From WVYX01 sp039592335 (lineage in GTDB: Bacteria > Gemmatimonadota > Gemmatimonadetes > Gemmatimonadales > GWC2-71-9): 64,000 nt of DNA. Each line of letters starts with the position of its first letter. The first letter of the stretch is position 1. The stretch spans positions 136,738-200,737 of the forward strand of contig JBDHBX010000002.1 of the NCBI GenBank assembly GCA_039592335.1. The letters are read 5' to 3'. The notes below the pieces were generated by a model. The model worked only from the letters and a program-made list of their open reading frames with translations, was not told the origin of the DNA and did not search any database. The position numbers were made by a program, and so were the translations under genes. Shown here in pieces: positions 46,049 to 53,332 of the stretch.

Positions 46049-46579
46049 CTATTTCACGTGCCTGCTGACCAGCTTGGTCATCTCGAACATGCTCACCTTG
46101 GACTTGCCGTTGAAGACCGGCTTCAGGTTCGCGTCGGCATTGATCATCCGCCGGTTCTTCTTGTCCTGCAGCTTCTTCCGCTTGATGTACTGCCAGAGCT
46201 TCTTGGTGAGCTGCGTGCGCGGCAGCGGCTTGCTGCCGACGACCATCGCCAGCTTAGCGTCAGGCTGCACCGGCGCCATGAAGGCCTTGTTGGGTTTTCT
46301 CTTCTTACGCTTCTTCTTCTTCGCGGCCTTCTTCTTCTTGCGCCGCTTCACGACGCGTTTGGCCTTTTTCCGCTTGGTCGCGCGCTTCTTCTTCTTGGTC
46401 GCGCGCTTCTTCTTCCGACGGACTGGCTTGCGCTTCTTCTTGGTTGCGCGCTTCTTCTTCTTGGTCGCGCGCTTCTTCTTCTTGGTCGCGCGCTTCTTCT
46501 TCCTGCGCACGGGCTTCCGCTTCTTGGTTGCGCGCTTCTTCCGGCGCACGACCTTCTTCTTCTTGCGTTTCTTGGCCAT
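46049..46579 (-). CDS. SWIB/MDM2-domain protein with histone-H1-like lysine-rich arm
   Basis: 176 residues from ATG 46579 (GAGGGG upstream). The first 95 residues are almost only Lys, Arg, Ala, Thr, Val and Pro, built from RKKKRATKKKKRATKKK-like units with two KPVRRKKK interruptions, resembling histone H1 tails. The last 75 residues are a SWIB domain: VVGSKPLPRTQLTKKLWQYI, KKNRRMINADANLKPVFNGK and SVSMFEMTKLVSRHV. Similar SWIB/basic fusions occur in chlamydiae and other bacteria and are thought to bind DNA. A nucleoid-condensing or DNA-bridging role is inferred. A tRNA gene lies 377 bases upstream. Confidence 0.93.
   Translation of the reverse strand: MAKKRKKKKVVRRKKRATKKRKPVRRKKKRATKKKKRATKKKKRATKKKRKPVRRKKKRATKKKKRATKRKKAKRVVKRRKKKKAAKKKKRKKRKPNKAFMAPVQPDAKLAMVVGSKPLPRTQLTKKLWQYIKRKKLQDKKNRRMINADANLKPVFNGKSKVSMFEMTKLVSRHVK
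46350..46550 (-). repeat. Degenerate short tandem repeat encoding the basic arm
   Basis: Read on the plus strand, units close to CGCGCTTCTTCTTCTTGGT recur about every 21-24 bases through this interval, inside the SWIB gene. They encode the RATKKKK units. Such purine-rich tracts are prone to slippage, so repeat number may vary between strains. Confidence 0.75.
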
Positions 46580-46646
46580 GGTCCCCTCGGAGTAGGTTGA
46601 AACGGATGACAACCAGCCCCATTACGCCCCCCAAGGTAAGGGTTTC

Positions 46647-46659
46647 TGTCTGACAGACA
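46647..46659. promoter_or_regulatory. Palindrome upstream of the SWIB gene
   Basis: TGTCTG-A-CAGACA is a perfect 6+1+6 palindrome, 68 bases upstream of the SWIB start. Size and position fit a transcription-factor operator. The rest of the 46580-46955 gap shows no supported gene. Confidence 0.3.
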
Positions 46660-46955
46660 AGAGTTTTTCCGTCTGAATCCGGAGGGGGACGCGACCCAGC
46701 CCCCTCGGGGAACGGGTCGGCGGGGTCCTAAGAGGCTCGTTTTCCCCTCTGGGGAAGTGCACGCACACGCGTGAGACAGGCCGATTCCCCCTCTGAAAAC
46801 ACGCGGCGGAGCGCTCGGAACAGCCAGGGTCGCGCGGGGCGCGGATGGTCGGTTTTCGCCCTGTAGCGGCCGCGGCGCGGTGGGTGTCAGCGGGTTGTCC
46901 TGGTGGGGGCGTCGCTTGTCTCCGAGGGCGGCCCGAGCCAACTTTCCGGTCGTGG

Positions 46956-47028
46956 GACCGGGTAGCTCAGTTGGCAGAGCAACGGACTTTTAATCCGTAG
47001 GTCGTGGGTTCGACCCCCACCCCGGTCA
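46956..47028 (+). tRNA. tRNA-Lys (anticodon TTT)
   Basis: A 73-base cloverleaf. The acceptor stem GACCGGG pairs with CCCGGTC (47021-47027) and is followed by discriminator A. The D arm is GCTCAGTTGGCAGAGC, the anticodon arm ACGGA-CTTTTAA-TCCGT has TTT in positions 34-36, the variable loop is short, and the T arm is GTGGGTTCGACCCCCAC. CCA is not encoded. No other tRNA is adjacent. Confidence 0.97.
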
Positions 47029-47115
47029 TCGCTCGACGCCCTGGACTGTGTCTCCTATCGCTCCTGCCCGGGCGGCGTTCGCGGATGTCTTCCTACCCTC
47101 GTCGCGTCTCTGGAA

Positions 47116-48243
47116 TCAGCGCGACCGCTCGCCTGGCACTGGGGTGTGTGCCCCGCGCCCCACCGGCCCAACTGATCGCTGTCGGATCAGCTGCGGCACC
47201 TGGGTGACGAAGTGAGCCGTTCGCAACAAGCACTCGCCCAGCTGGAAGGGTAGCCTCGGCAGCTCGTTGAATGGCCCTCCCACGCCGACCGTGGCCTGAA
47301 TCGGGTTCGGCCAACGGAGACGGAGTGCCTTGAGCATACTCCTCGGACGACGCAGCGAGGCCGTCATTGTCGAGCTATCCATGTAGTGCTCCCGCGTCCC
47401 CCACTGCCGCACGACCGCGGGCACCAGCCAGCGAGGCAGGCGCTTGGCGCTCCCGGCCGCGGTGGTGCCGTCCAGCCTCGCGCCCAGGAGTTCATGGGCA
47501 AGCCTGAGAGCGCAGATGATCCAATCGGACTGGCGTTGCTCGCCCCGCAGCAGGTACTCCCAATCGAAGTCTTCGGGCGCGGCCTCGAGTGCCACCGCGA
47601 TGTCGCACAGCCACAGGGCGCGGTACGCGCCGTGGCGCAGCAGGTGGATGCACAGGTACCGCAGGTGGTCCTCGAATCCGAGAGTCCGCACCTCCTCGGC
47701 CGCGAGCGGGAACAGCTGCGAGCGATCGTAGACTTCGTCCAGGGAGGGGCGATACAGCTCCGGCAAGCCTCTGTGCAAGTCGACAACGCCGGTCTCGGCA
47801 GCCCGGCCGGTAAGCGCAGCGACTGCAGCTTCGTACTGCTCCGGCCGCACACACAGGTCGATGTCTCCGTAGGGTCGCAGCCCGCGCTCCGGGTAGAGCC
47901 GAGCCGCCGCCCAGCCCTTGAGCAGCAGAGGTTCCGCCCCGACCGAACGCAAGGCGGCTATGGCCTGTATAGTATGGCGTTCGTGGATAGCTGCCTGAAG
48001 GGTGTCGCAGCGATAGGTGTCACGTAGCGAGCGTGCACCCGCAGCGTACTGCAGCTCAGTGCGGCGGATGCGCCACCACGCCAACGGTCCCGTGCCGCCT
48101 CTGACGAGCAGTGGAGTGATCTCGGCGATGTCGGCGGGAGAGAGAGCCAGGGGGGGCGCCGGGGAGCGCCACGCGCCGGCGAGCGCCGCCGCCACCAAGC
48201 GGCCGTTCTCCCTTGCGTCTCCGCCCCGAGCATTGGGGCGCAC
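47116..48243 (-). CDS. Nucleotidyltransferase-family protein of an HprK-rel-A-type cassette
   Basis: 375 residues from GTG 48243. The core matches the uncharacterised nucleotidyltransferase family (NTP_transf_5): LLLKGWAAARLYPERGLRPY with GDIDLCV directly after, giving the G-D-x-D metal site, then LHRGLPELY and DHLRYLCIHLLRHGAYRALW. It lacks signal peptide and membrane spans. Such proteins recur next to PqqD-like and HPr-kinase-like proteins in putative peptide-modification loci, as here, where those two genes lie upstream on the same strand. Substrate is unknown. Confidence 0.85.
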   Translation of the reverse strand: MRPNARGGDARENGRLVAAALAGAWRSPAPPLALSPADIAEITPLLVRGGTGPLAWWRIRRTELQYAAGARSLRDTYRCDTLQAAIHERHTIQAIAALRSVGAEPLLLKGWAAARLYPERGLRPYGDIDLCVRPEQYEAAVAALTGRAAETGVVDLHRGLPELYRPSLDEVYDRSQLFPLAAEEVRTLGFEDHLRYLCIHLLRHGAYRALWLCDIAVALEAAPEDFDWEYLLRGEQRQSDWIICALRLAHELLGARLDGTTAAGSAKRLPRWLVPAVVRQWGTREHYMDSSTMTASLRRPRSMLKALRLRWPNPIQATVGVGGPFNELPRLPFQLGECLLRTAHFVTQVPQLIRQRSVGPVGRGAHTPVPGERSR

Positions 48244-48300
48244 GGAGGGCTCTCCTTGAGGCGACTTCGTGGTGTGGGCGACCGATCCCAGGGGTGGTCC

Positions 48301-48825
48301 CTACACGCAACGGCACTTGCCCTGCGTGGGCGTGTTCGCAGTACAAACCTTGCCGGGCCGATCGGAGCACGGCAGCCCGACCCCGATGCAGAGATTGCAC
48401 TGCGCAGAGGTCGTCGTGGAGGCTTGCGCCGCTGCCAGGGGTGATTTCAGCGACGTGATCACCGGCAACAGCATCGTCAGCCCGCCCACGGCCGCCAGCT
48501 TCCGCACTAGCTCCCGCCGCGAGGTCGAGATGCCGTCTCCGGGAGCATGCGTCCCGTCCGCCAGCAGCCTGGCCCTGCGCAGCCGCTCCAGGGCGAACGC
48601 CACGATCCTCTCGTCCCTGGGGAGTCCCCACTTCTCCTCGAGCAGCCTCGCCACCTGGGCGGTCGTGGTGCGCCCATCGCAGTGCTGCCAGACCAAGGAC
48701 GAGGTGTGATTCAGACAGTGCGCCTTATGGCGCTTGAGATCGTAGACGAGCGTCTCGTCGGGTAGCTGCTCGACGACCAGCTCCTCTGTCCTGGCAAGGG
48801 GCATCAGCGTGCGTGCAGGATTCAT
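48301..48825 (-). CDS. PqqD-like domain fused to Tat-like segment and six-cysteine tail
   Basis: 174 residues. Residues about 12-90 form a PqqD-type peptide-recognition (RRE) winged helix: VYDLKRHKAHCLNHTSSLVW and DGRTTTAQVARLLEEKWGL. Then comes SRRELV with the twin arginines R103-R104, a hydrophobic stretch (about 109-124) and a signal-peptidase-like AAAQA at 131-135. The last 32 residues carry six cysteines (143, 146, 153, 161, 171, 173). The layout suggests a recognition domain joined to an exported Cys-rich peptide, conceivably a modified-peptide precursor. An AAGG site precedes the ATG. It sits between HprK-like and nucleotidyltransferase genes. Confidence 0.82.
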   Translation of the reverse strand: MNPARTLMPLARTEELVVEQLPDETLVYDLKRHKAHCLNHTSSLVWQHCDGRTTTAQVARLLEEKWGLPRDERIVAFALERLRRARLLADGTHAPGDGISTSRRELVRKLAAVGGLTMLLPVITSLKSPLAAAQASTTTSAQCNLCIGVGLPCSDRPGKVCTANTPTQGKCRCV

Positions 48826-48866
48826 GAGCCACCTTCTCTCGTGAGCGCCTTCGGGGGCATGAGCCG

Positions 48867-49716
48867 TTACACTGCCGAAGCCGCAACTCGTTCGCCGCCG
48901 TCGGCCGCTGCGCTCAGCAGCGCGTCCGCAATCTCCTCGGCCTCGCCCCGCGTCCCTTTGATCACCTTAGCGTTGGCTATGGCCAATCGCAATGTCGCGA
49001 GGGCCCGTTCCGGTTGCCACCGCGCGGACACCGTGTGGGCGAGCAGCTCCATGACTGCCCGACCTGCCCCGGCGGGGTCGCCATCGTGCACCGGACCGGT
49101 GGCTCGTTACGACGACCAGCCCGATCGGGAGCGGTCTCACACCGACCTCCCAGTCAAGGGTCTCCGGATGGACCTTCTCGGGTTGTGCTCTCGTCGAATC
49201 CCGCAGGGACATCTTCGTGACGTACGGATGGACCCGCCCCCGGGAATCGAGCACGGCATACTCGTCCGACTGGTATGTCGCACCGGCGTCAACCAGCGCC
49301 CGGACCAGGGTGGTCTTCCCGCTGAGAGAGCGCCCCGGGATGACGATCGCCCGGCCGCGCCATCCCACCACCCCGGCGTGTACGAACACCCGCCGGCGGG
49401 CGAACTCGGCCACGTAGAGCTGGAGATCCATCTCGAGAGCAGTCCGGACTCGCTCCCACTCCGTCGACCGCACGAGTCTCACCTCGTCTACATAGAGCAT
49501 GTTGAAGCGCCGTATCCCGGGGCCCCGTTTGGCACCACCGGCGATGACGGAGTACAACCGCTGCACCCGCCGCCCGCGAGCCGGCTTCGCACCCGGCGGC
49601 AGCAGCTCGAGCAGCTGATCCAACACCTTCGGAGTGTTGGCTCGAACCCCGATGCGTAACCCGTGGCACACGAAGCAGACCGCGGCCGTCCACCCGAGAC
49701 GGTCGAGCTTGTCCAT
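48867..49716 (-). pseudogene. HprK-related kinase (HprK-rel-A type), frameshifted near its 3' end
   Basis: The main frame starts at ATG 49716 and contains a P loop GRSLSGKTT (residues 128-136), FVHAGVVGWRGRAIVIPG before it and YQSDEYAVLD after it, as in HPr-kinase-like ATPases of HprK-rel-A loci. After GARWRPR (about 49085) the reading frame loses similarity, and the expected C-terminus (AVMELLAHTVSARWQPERAL and onward) continues in another frame to 48867. Removing one base in a C/G-rich run near 49070-49090 restores a single protein of about 282 residues. Either a genuine mutation or a homopolymer error. Confidence 0.8.
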
Positions 49717-49841
49717 TCAGGTGGAGCCTGACACCAGGGTCAACTCGTCCGGGTGACCGACTCATCGGGACTCGCTCCCGTGCGCTGAGGTCAGGAGAGC
49801 AGCGGTTCTGCGTCGAGCAGTCACGTGCTAATATCACACAT

Positions 49842-49937
49842 TCCAGTGATTCACCCAACATCCTCGACGACACCTCGGGCGACCCGCGCTCTAGCGATTC
49901 GCCCTATATCTTCGATGACACGTCGGGCGACCCGCGC
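49842..49937. repeat. Two-copy 48-bp tandem repeat in the gap 49717-50275
   Basis: Units 49842-49889 and 49890-49937 abut exactly and differ at only a few bases. On the plus strand they would encode SSDSPNILDDTSGDPR and SSDSPYIFDDTSGDPR, with most differences at third codon positions, but no ATG, GTG or TTG start exists upstream in that frame. On the minus strand the copies lie upstream of the HprK-like gene. The rest of this 559-base gap holds the divergent regulatory region of the kinase and lipoprotein operons; I see no supported gene in it. Confidence 0.75.
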
Positions 49938-50275
49938 TCAGGCGGAATCTGGGTTGTGGGTGGGGTTCGGTCTGTGACTCGGGACACCCGACCCATCGGA
50001 CTCCGGCTCCCGCGACTGCGGTAACCATCTGTGATGGAAAGAGTTAGCAATGCGGTTGGGACGAATGTGTTGCAAGCCCGCGGAGGCGCTCCAGATTGGC
50101 GCACAAGCTGTAGCGAGGTATCTTGGGAAGGAAAGCAGGTCGAGGCCGCGCGTCCGCGACGACCCCCAACCCAGTCACTGAGCAGCGATCGGCGGGTGGG
50201 GTGCGCTCACGGGTCGGAGGATCGTGTGGCCGTGCCCCCGGGAGTCACGGTGAGGATGGGATTGGTGCTGTTGCG

Positions 50276-51952
50276 ATGAGCCTGCCTGAGCAGCTGTTGC
50301 GTATCACCCTCACGGGTGCCGTGGTCTGCAGCGTCGCGGCCTGCGGTACGAGCGAGGAGGGCGCGTCCGCGTCAGTCGGCGCCGCAGAAGAGGCGCTCCC
50401 CCTCGAGGAAGGGCACCACTTCGCCGATGTGACCCGCCAGGCGGGGATCGACTTCGTTCACTCCATCGGCGACGATACGCTGACCAATCTGGTGGAGTCG
50501 TCGGCGGGCGGTGTGGCCTTCCTCGACTACGACCAGGATGGCCACCTGGATCTCTACCTGGCCAACGGCGCGCACCTCGAAGGCTTCAGTGACGGCCGTC
50601 GGCCGCGCGACCGCCTCACCAACCGCCTGTACCGCAACAACGGTGACGGCACCTTCCGGGACGTCACCGATCGGGCGCGTGTGGGCGACGAGGGGTACGG
50701 GATGGGGGCGGTGGCGGGTGACTTCGACAACGACGGCTACCCCGACCTCTACATTACCAACTACCTGGCGAATGTTCTCTACCGCAACAACGGCGACGGG
50801 ACGTTCAGCGACGTGACACGTCGTGCCGGTGTGGGAGACGGGGGTTGCGGTGTGGGGGCGGTGTGGCTCGACTTCGACAACGATGGCCATCTCGACCTCT
50901 ACGTGGGCAACTACATCGTATTCGATCCCGAATACCGCCTGTTCTACCAGCCCGACGGCTTTCCCGGTCCGCTCGCGTACCCGGGGCAGGCGGACGTGCT
51001 GTACCGCAACCGCGGCGACGGGACGTTCGAGGACGTGACCGAGCGCATGGGAGTGGCGCGGCCCAATGGACGGGCGATGGGGGTGAGCGCGGCCGACTAC
51101 GACCACGACGGATACGTGGACATCTACGTGGCCAACGATGTGATGGAGAACTACCTGTTCCGCAACGAGGGTGGCGAGCGGTTCGAGGAGGTTGCGCTGC
51201 GGGCCGGGGTGGCCTACAACCATCAGGGAGATGCCACCTCGAGCATGGCGGTGGACTTCGCCGACTATGACGGCGACGGCCGCACGGACATGTACGTGTC
51301 CGACATGTCCTTCAGCGCCCTGTACCGCAACGAGGGAGACGGGCTCTTCCGGGACATGACCTACCAGGCCGGTATCGCCGCCCTGAGCGGACAGTTCGTG
51401 GGCTGGGGCACCGCGTTCGTCGACTACGACAACGATGGCGACGTGGACATCTTCCAGGTGAACGGCGACCTGCACCACCTCTACGGGCAGGAGGACCTGC
51501 TGTTCGAGAACCTCGGGGGCGGGCGGTTCCGGGATGCGTCGGCAGAGCGAGGGCGTTACTTCGAGGTGGAACGCGTGGGTCGCGGTGCAGCGTTCGGGGA
51601 TTACGACAACGACGGCGATGTGGACGTCTTCATCGTCAACCTGAACGATCGCGGTGTCCTGCTGCGCAACGAGGGAGGGAACGCGAGCAGCTGGTTGCTG
51701 CTGCGACTCGTCGGCCGGGCCAGCAACCGCGACGGCATCGGCGCGCGGGTGACGGTGGTGACGGGAGACACCCGTCAGGTGCTGCTCAAGAAGAACTCCA
51801 CGGGTTACCTGTCGCAGAACGACCCCCGGATGCACTTCGGACTCGGGGACGTCGAGGTCGTGGATCGCATCGAGGTGGTGTGGCCCTCCGGCACCGTGCA
51901 GGTGCTGGAAGACGTGGCCGCGCGCCAGGTCGTCACGATCGAGGAGCCGTAG
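50276..51952 (+). CDS. FG-GAP/VCBS-repeat lipoprotein with ASPIC/UnbV domain
   Basis: 558 residues from ATG 50276. A lipobox ends at C23 (VAAC). The body is a seven-bladed integrin-like propeller made of FG-GAP/VCBS repeats, each with calcium-binding DxDxDG variants such as DYDQDGHLDLYLAN, DFDNDGYPDLYITN and DYDNDGDVDIFQVN, plus LYRNNGDGTF turns. The C-terminal ASPIC/UnbV domain (GIGARVTVVTGDTRQVLLKK and HFGLGDVEVVDRIEVVWPSG) is complete. Surface-exposed; ligand unknown. It is the first gene of a long plus-strand cluster and is followed 9 bases later by a heme-binding propeller protein. Confidence 0.92.
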   Translation: MSLPEQLLRITLTGAVVCSVAACGTSEEGASASVGAAEEALPLEEGHHFADVTRQAGIDFVHSIGDDTLTNLVESSAGGVAFLDYDQDGHLDLYLANGAHLEGFSDGRRPRDRLTNRLYRNNGDGTFRDVTDRARVGDEGYGMGAVAGDFDNDGYPDLYITNYLANVLYRNNGDGTFSDVTRRAGVGDGGCGVGAVWLDFDNDGHLDLYVGNYIVFDPEYRLFYQPDGFPGPLAYPGQADVLYRNRGDGTFEDVTERMGVARPNGRAMGVSAADYDHDGYVDIYVANDVMENYLFRNEGGERFEEVALRAGVAYNHQGDATSSMAVDFADYDGDGRTDMYVSDMSFSALYRNEGDGLFRDMTYQAGIAALSGQFVGWGTAFVDYDNDGDVDIFQVNGDLHHLYGQEDLLFENLGGGRFRDASAERGRYFEVERVGRGAAFGDYDNDGDVDVFIVNLNDRGVLLRNEGGNASSWLLLRLVGRASNRDGIGARVTVVTGDTRQVLLKKNSTGYLSQNDPRMHFGLGDVEVVDRIEVVWPSGTVQVLEDVAARQVVTIEEP

Positions 51953-51961
51953 GCAGGACGA

Positions 51962-53332
51962 ATGCGCCGTCGTGCCGTCGTGGCCTTTGGATCGGTGCTC
52001 CTCGTGGGGCTCGTCTCGATCGCGCTGCTCTCGTCCGAGAGCGACGTGCCGGATGGGGCGATCGTGTTCACCCTGGTGGTGCCGGGCGGAGCGGATGTGG
52101 CCTGGACGTCCCGCATCGTGATGGTGGATCCCGGCCGTGCAGACGTCACGCCACGTGTGCTCACGGAGGGCTTCCATGCGGCGCGCCACCCTGCGGTGTC
52201 GCACGACGGGCGGCGTCTCCTGTTCGTCGGGAAGCGGGAGCCAGCGGATCCCTGGCAGGTGTGGCAGGGGAACCTCACCGGCGGCCGACGGCGGCCGGTG
52301 GCGGCGGACGTGCGCGACCCGAGCCACCCCGCCTATCTCGGTGATGGAAGCATCGTGTTCAGTGCGCGCAGCGGCGGTGCCGAGGCCGACTCCATGGCGG
52401 CGCTCTTCACCGTCGGGCTCGACGGCACGAGCCTTACTCGCATCACCTACCACCCCGGGCCCGAGATCGCCCCCGTCGTGTTGCGCGACGGGCGCGTGTT
52501 GTACGTGAGTCGGGTGAGCGGCCCCGACGCGACCGCAGACCGGCTCATGGTGGTGCGGTACGACGGCACGGCCTCACAACTGTTCTACGAGCGCCGTGCC
52601 ACCGGGCGCATCCTCGGCCGTGCGTGGGAGACCGGCGATGCGCGTGTGGCTTTCGTGGAGGCCGCAGGTGACGGGGCCACGGGAGAGCTCGTGACGGTGT
52701 CGCAGGGCCGTCCGCTCCACTCGCGGGTCGTGGTGGGCGATGCGCTCGACGGTGCGATCACCGCGGCGTTCCCGCTGACGGACGGACACTTCCTGCTCGC
52801 GTACCGCCCGCCCGAGAGCGAGCGCTTCGGACTGTACGAGTTCCGTCCCGAGACGGGCGCGCTGGCGCTGCTCGCGGACGGTGCGGACGGCGACGTGGCA
52901 GAGCCGGTGCTGGTGATGCCTCGCCCACGACCCAAGGTGTTCGTGAGTGTGGTGGATCGGGTCAGCACCACCGGCACGCTCTTCTGTCTCGACGCCCATC
53001 TCTCGGATGGTCGGGCCTCTCAGCTGCCCCGGCGCTCGACCACGCTTCAGGTGTGGGGTGCCGCGGGGATGCTGGGCGAGACCGCGCTCGAGGCCGACGG
53101 GTCGTTCCATGTGGAGCTCGCAGCGAATACCCCGGTACGCCTTCAGACGCTGGATCGTCGCGGACGCGCGGTGCGCGGTCCCTCCGACTGGATCTGGGTG
53201 CGGCCCAATGAGAAGCGCGGGTGCATCGGGTGTCACGAGGACCGGGAGCTGGCGCCCGGCAACCGCGTGCCGCTTGCGACCGAGAGACCGGCGGTACAGA
53301 TCCCGCCCGCGCCGGAGGAGGGAGGCTCATGA
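51962..53332 (+). CDS. Propeller protein with one c-type heme site (HzsA-like)
   Basis: 456 residues. An N-terminal membrane anchor or signal (AVVAFGSVLLVGLVSIALLS) is followed by TolB/WD40-like beta-propeller segments (HPAVSHDGRRLLFVGKRE and DGSIVFSARSGG). The C-terminus has a heme c attachment site CIGCH (C421, C424, H425) in RGCIGCHEDRELAPGN, a pattern found in hydrazine-synthase-alpha-like proteins of unknown function. It acts outside the cytoplasm, where heme is attached. Its stop overlaps the next cytochrome gene (ATGA). It is not evidence for hydrazine synthesis, since the other subunits are absent. Confidence 0.85.
   Translation: MRRRAVVAFGSVLLVGLVSIALLSSESDVPDGAIVFTLVVPGGADVAWTSRIVMVDPGRADVTPRVLTEGFHAARHPAVSHDGRRLLFVGKREPADPWQVWQGNLTGGRRRPVAADVRDPSHPAYLGDGSIVFSARSGGAEADSMAALFTVGLDGTSLTRITYHPGPEIAPVVLRDGRVLYVSRVSGPDATADRLMVVRYDGTASQLFYERRATGRILGRAWETGDARVAFVEAAGDGATGELVTVSQGRPLHSRVVVGDALDGAITAAFPLTDGHFLLAYRPPESERFGLYEFRPETGALALLADGADGDVAEPVLVMPRPRPKVFVSVVDRVSTTGTLFCLDAHLSDGRASQLPRRSTTLQVWGAAGMLGETALEADGSFHVELAANTPVRLQTLDRRGRAVRGPSDWIWVRPNEKRGCIGCHEDRELAPGNRVPLATERPAVQIPPAPEEGGS

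Noticed and set aside
46350..46550. CRISPR-like array of short repeats
   Set aside because: Units are 21-24 bases with no spacers and lie in frame inside the SWIB gene, encoding its lysine-rich arm.
47116..49716. PQQ biosynthesis locus, suggested by the PqqD-like gene
   Set aside because: No pqqA, pqqC or pqqE is present; the neighbours are HprK-like and nucleotidyltransferase proteins, which fit an HprK-rel-A type cassette.
49842..50024. A plus-strand gene covering the 48-bp tandem repeat and ending at TAA 50022
   Set aside because: The frame is open for more than 300 bases but contains no ATG, GTG or TTG upstream of the repeat, so it is reported as a repeat, not a CDS.
50372..52453. A 693-codon open frame antisense to the FG-GAP and HzsA-like genes
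   Set aside because: It overlaps two well-supported genes and shows no domain; it arises from the repeated DxDxDG codons of the plus strand.
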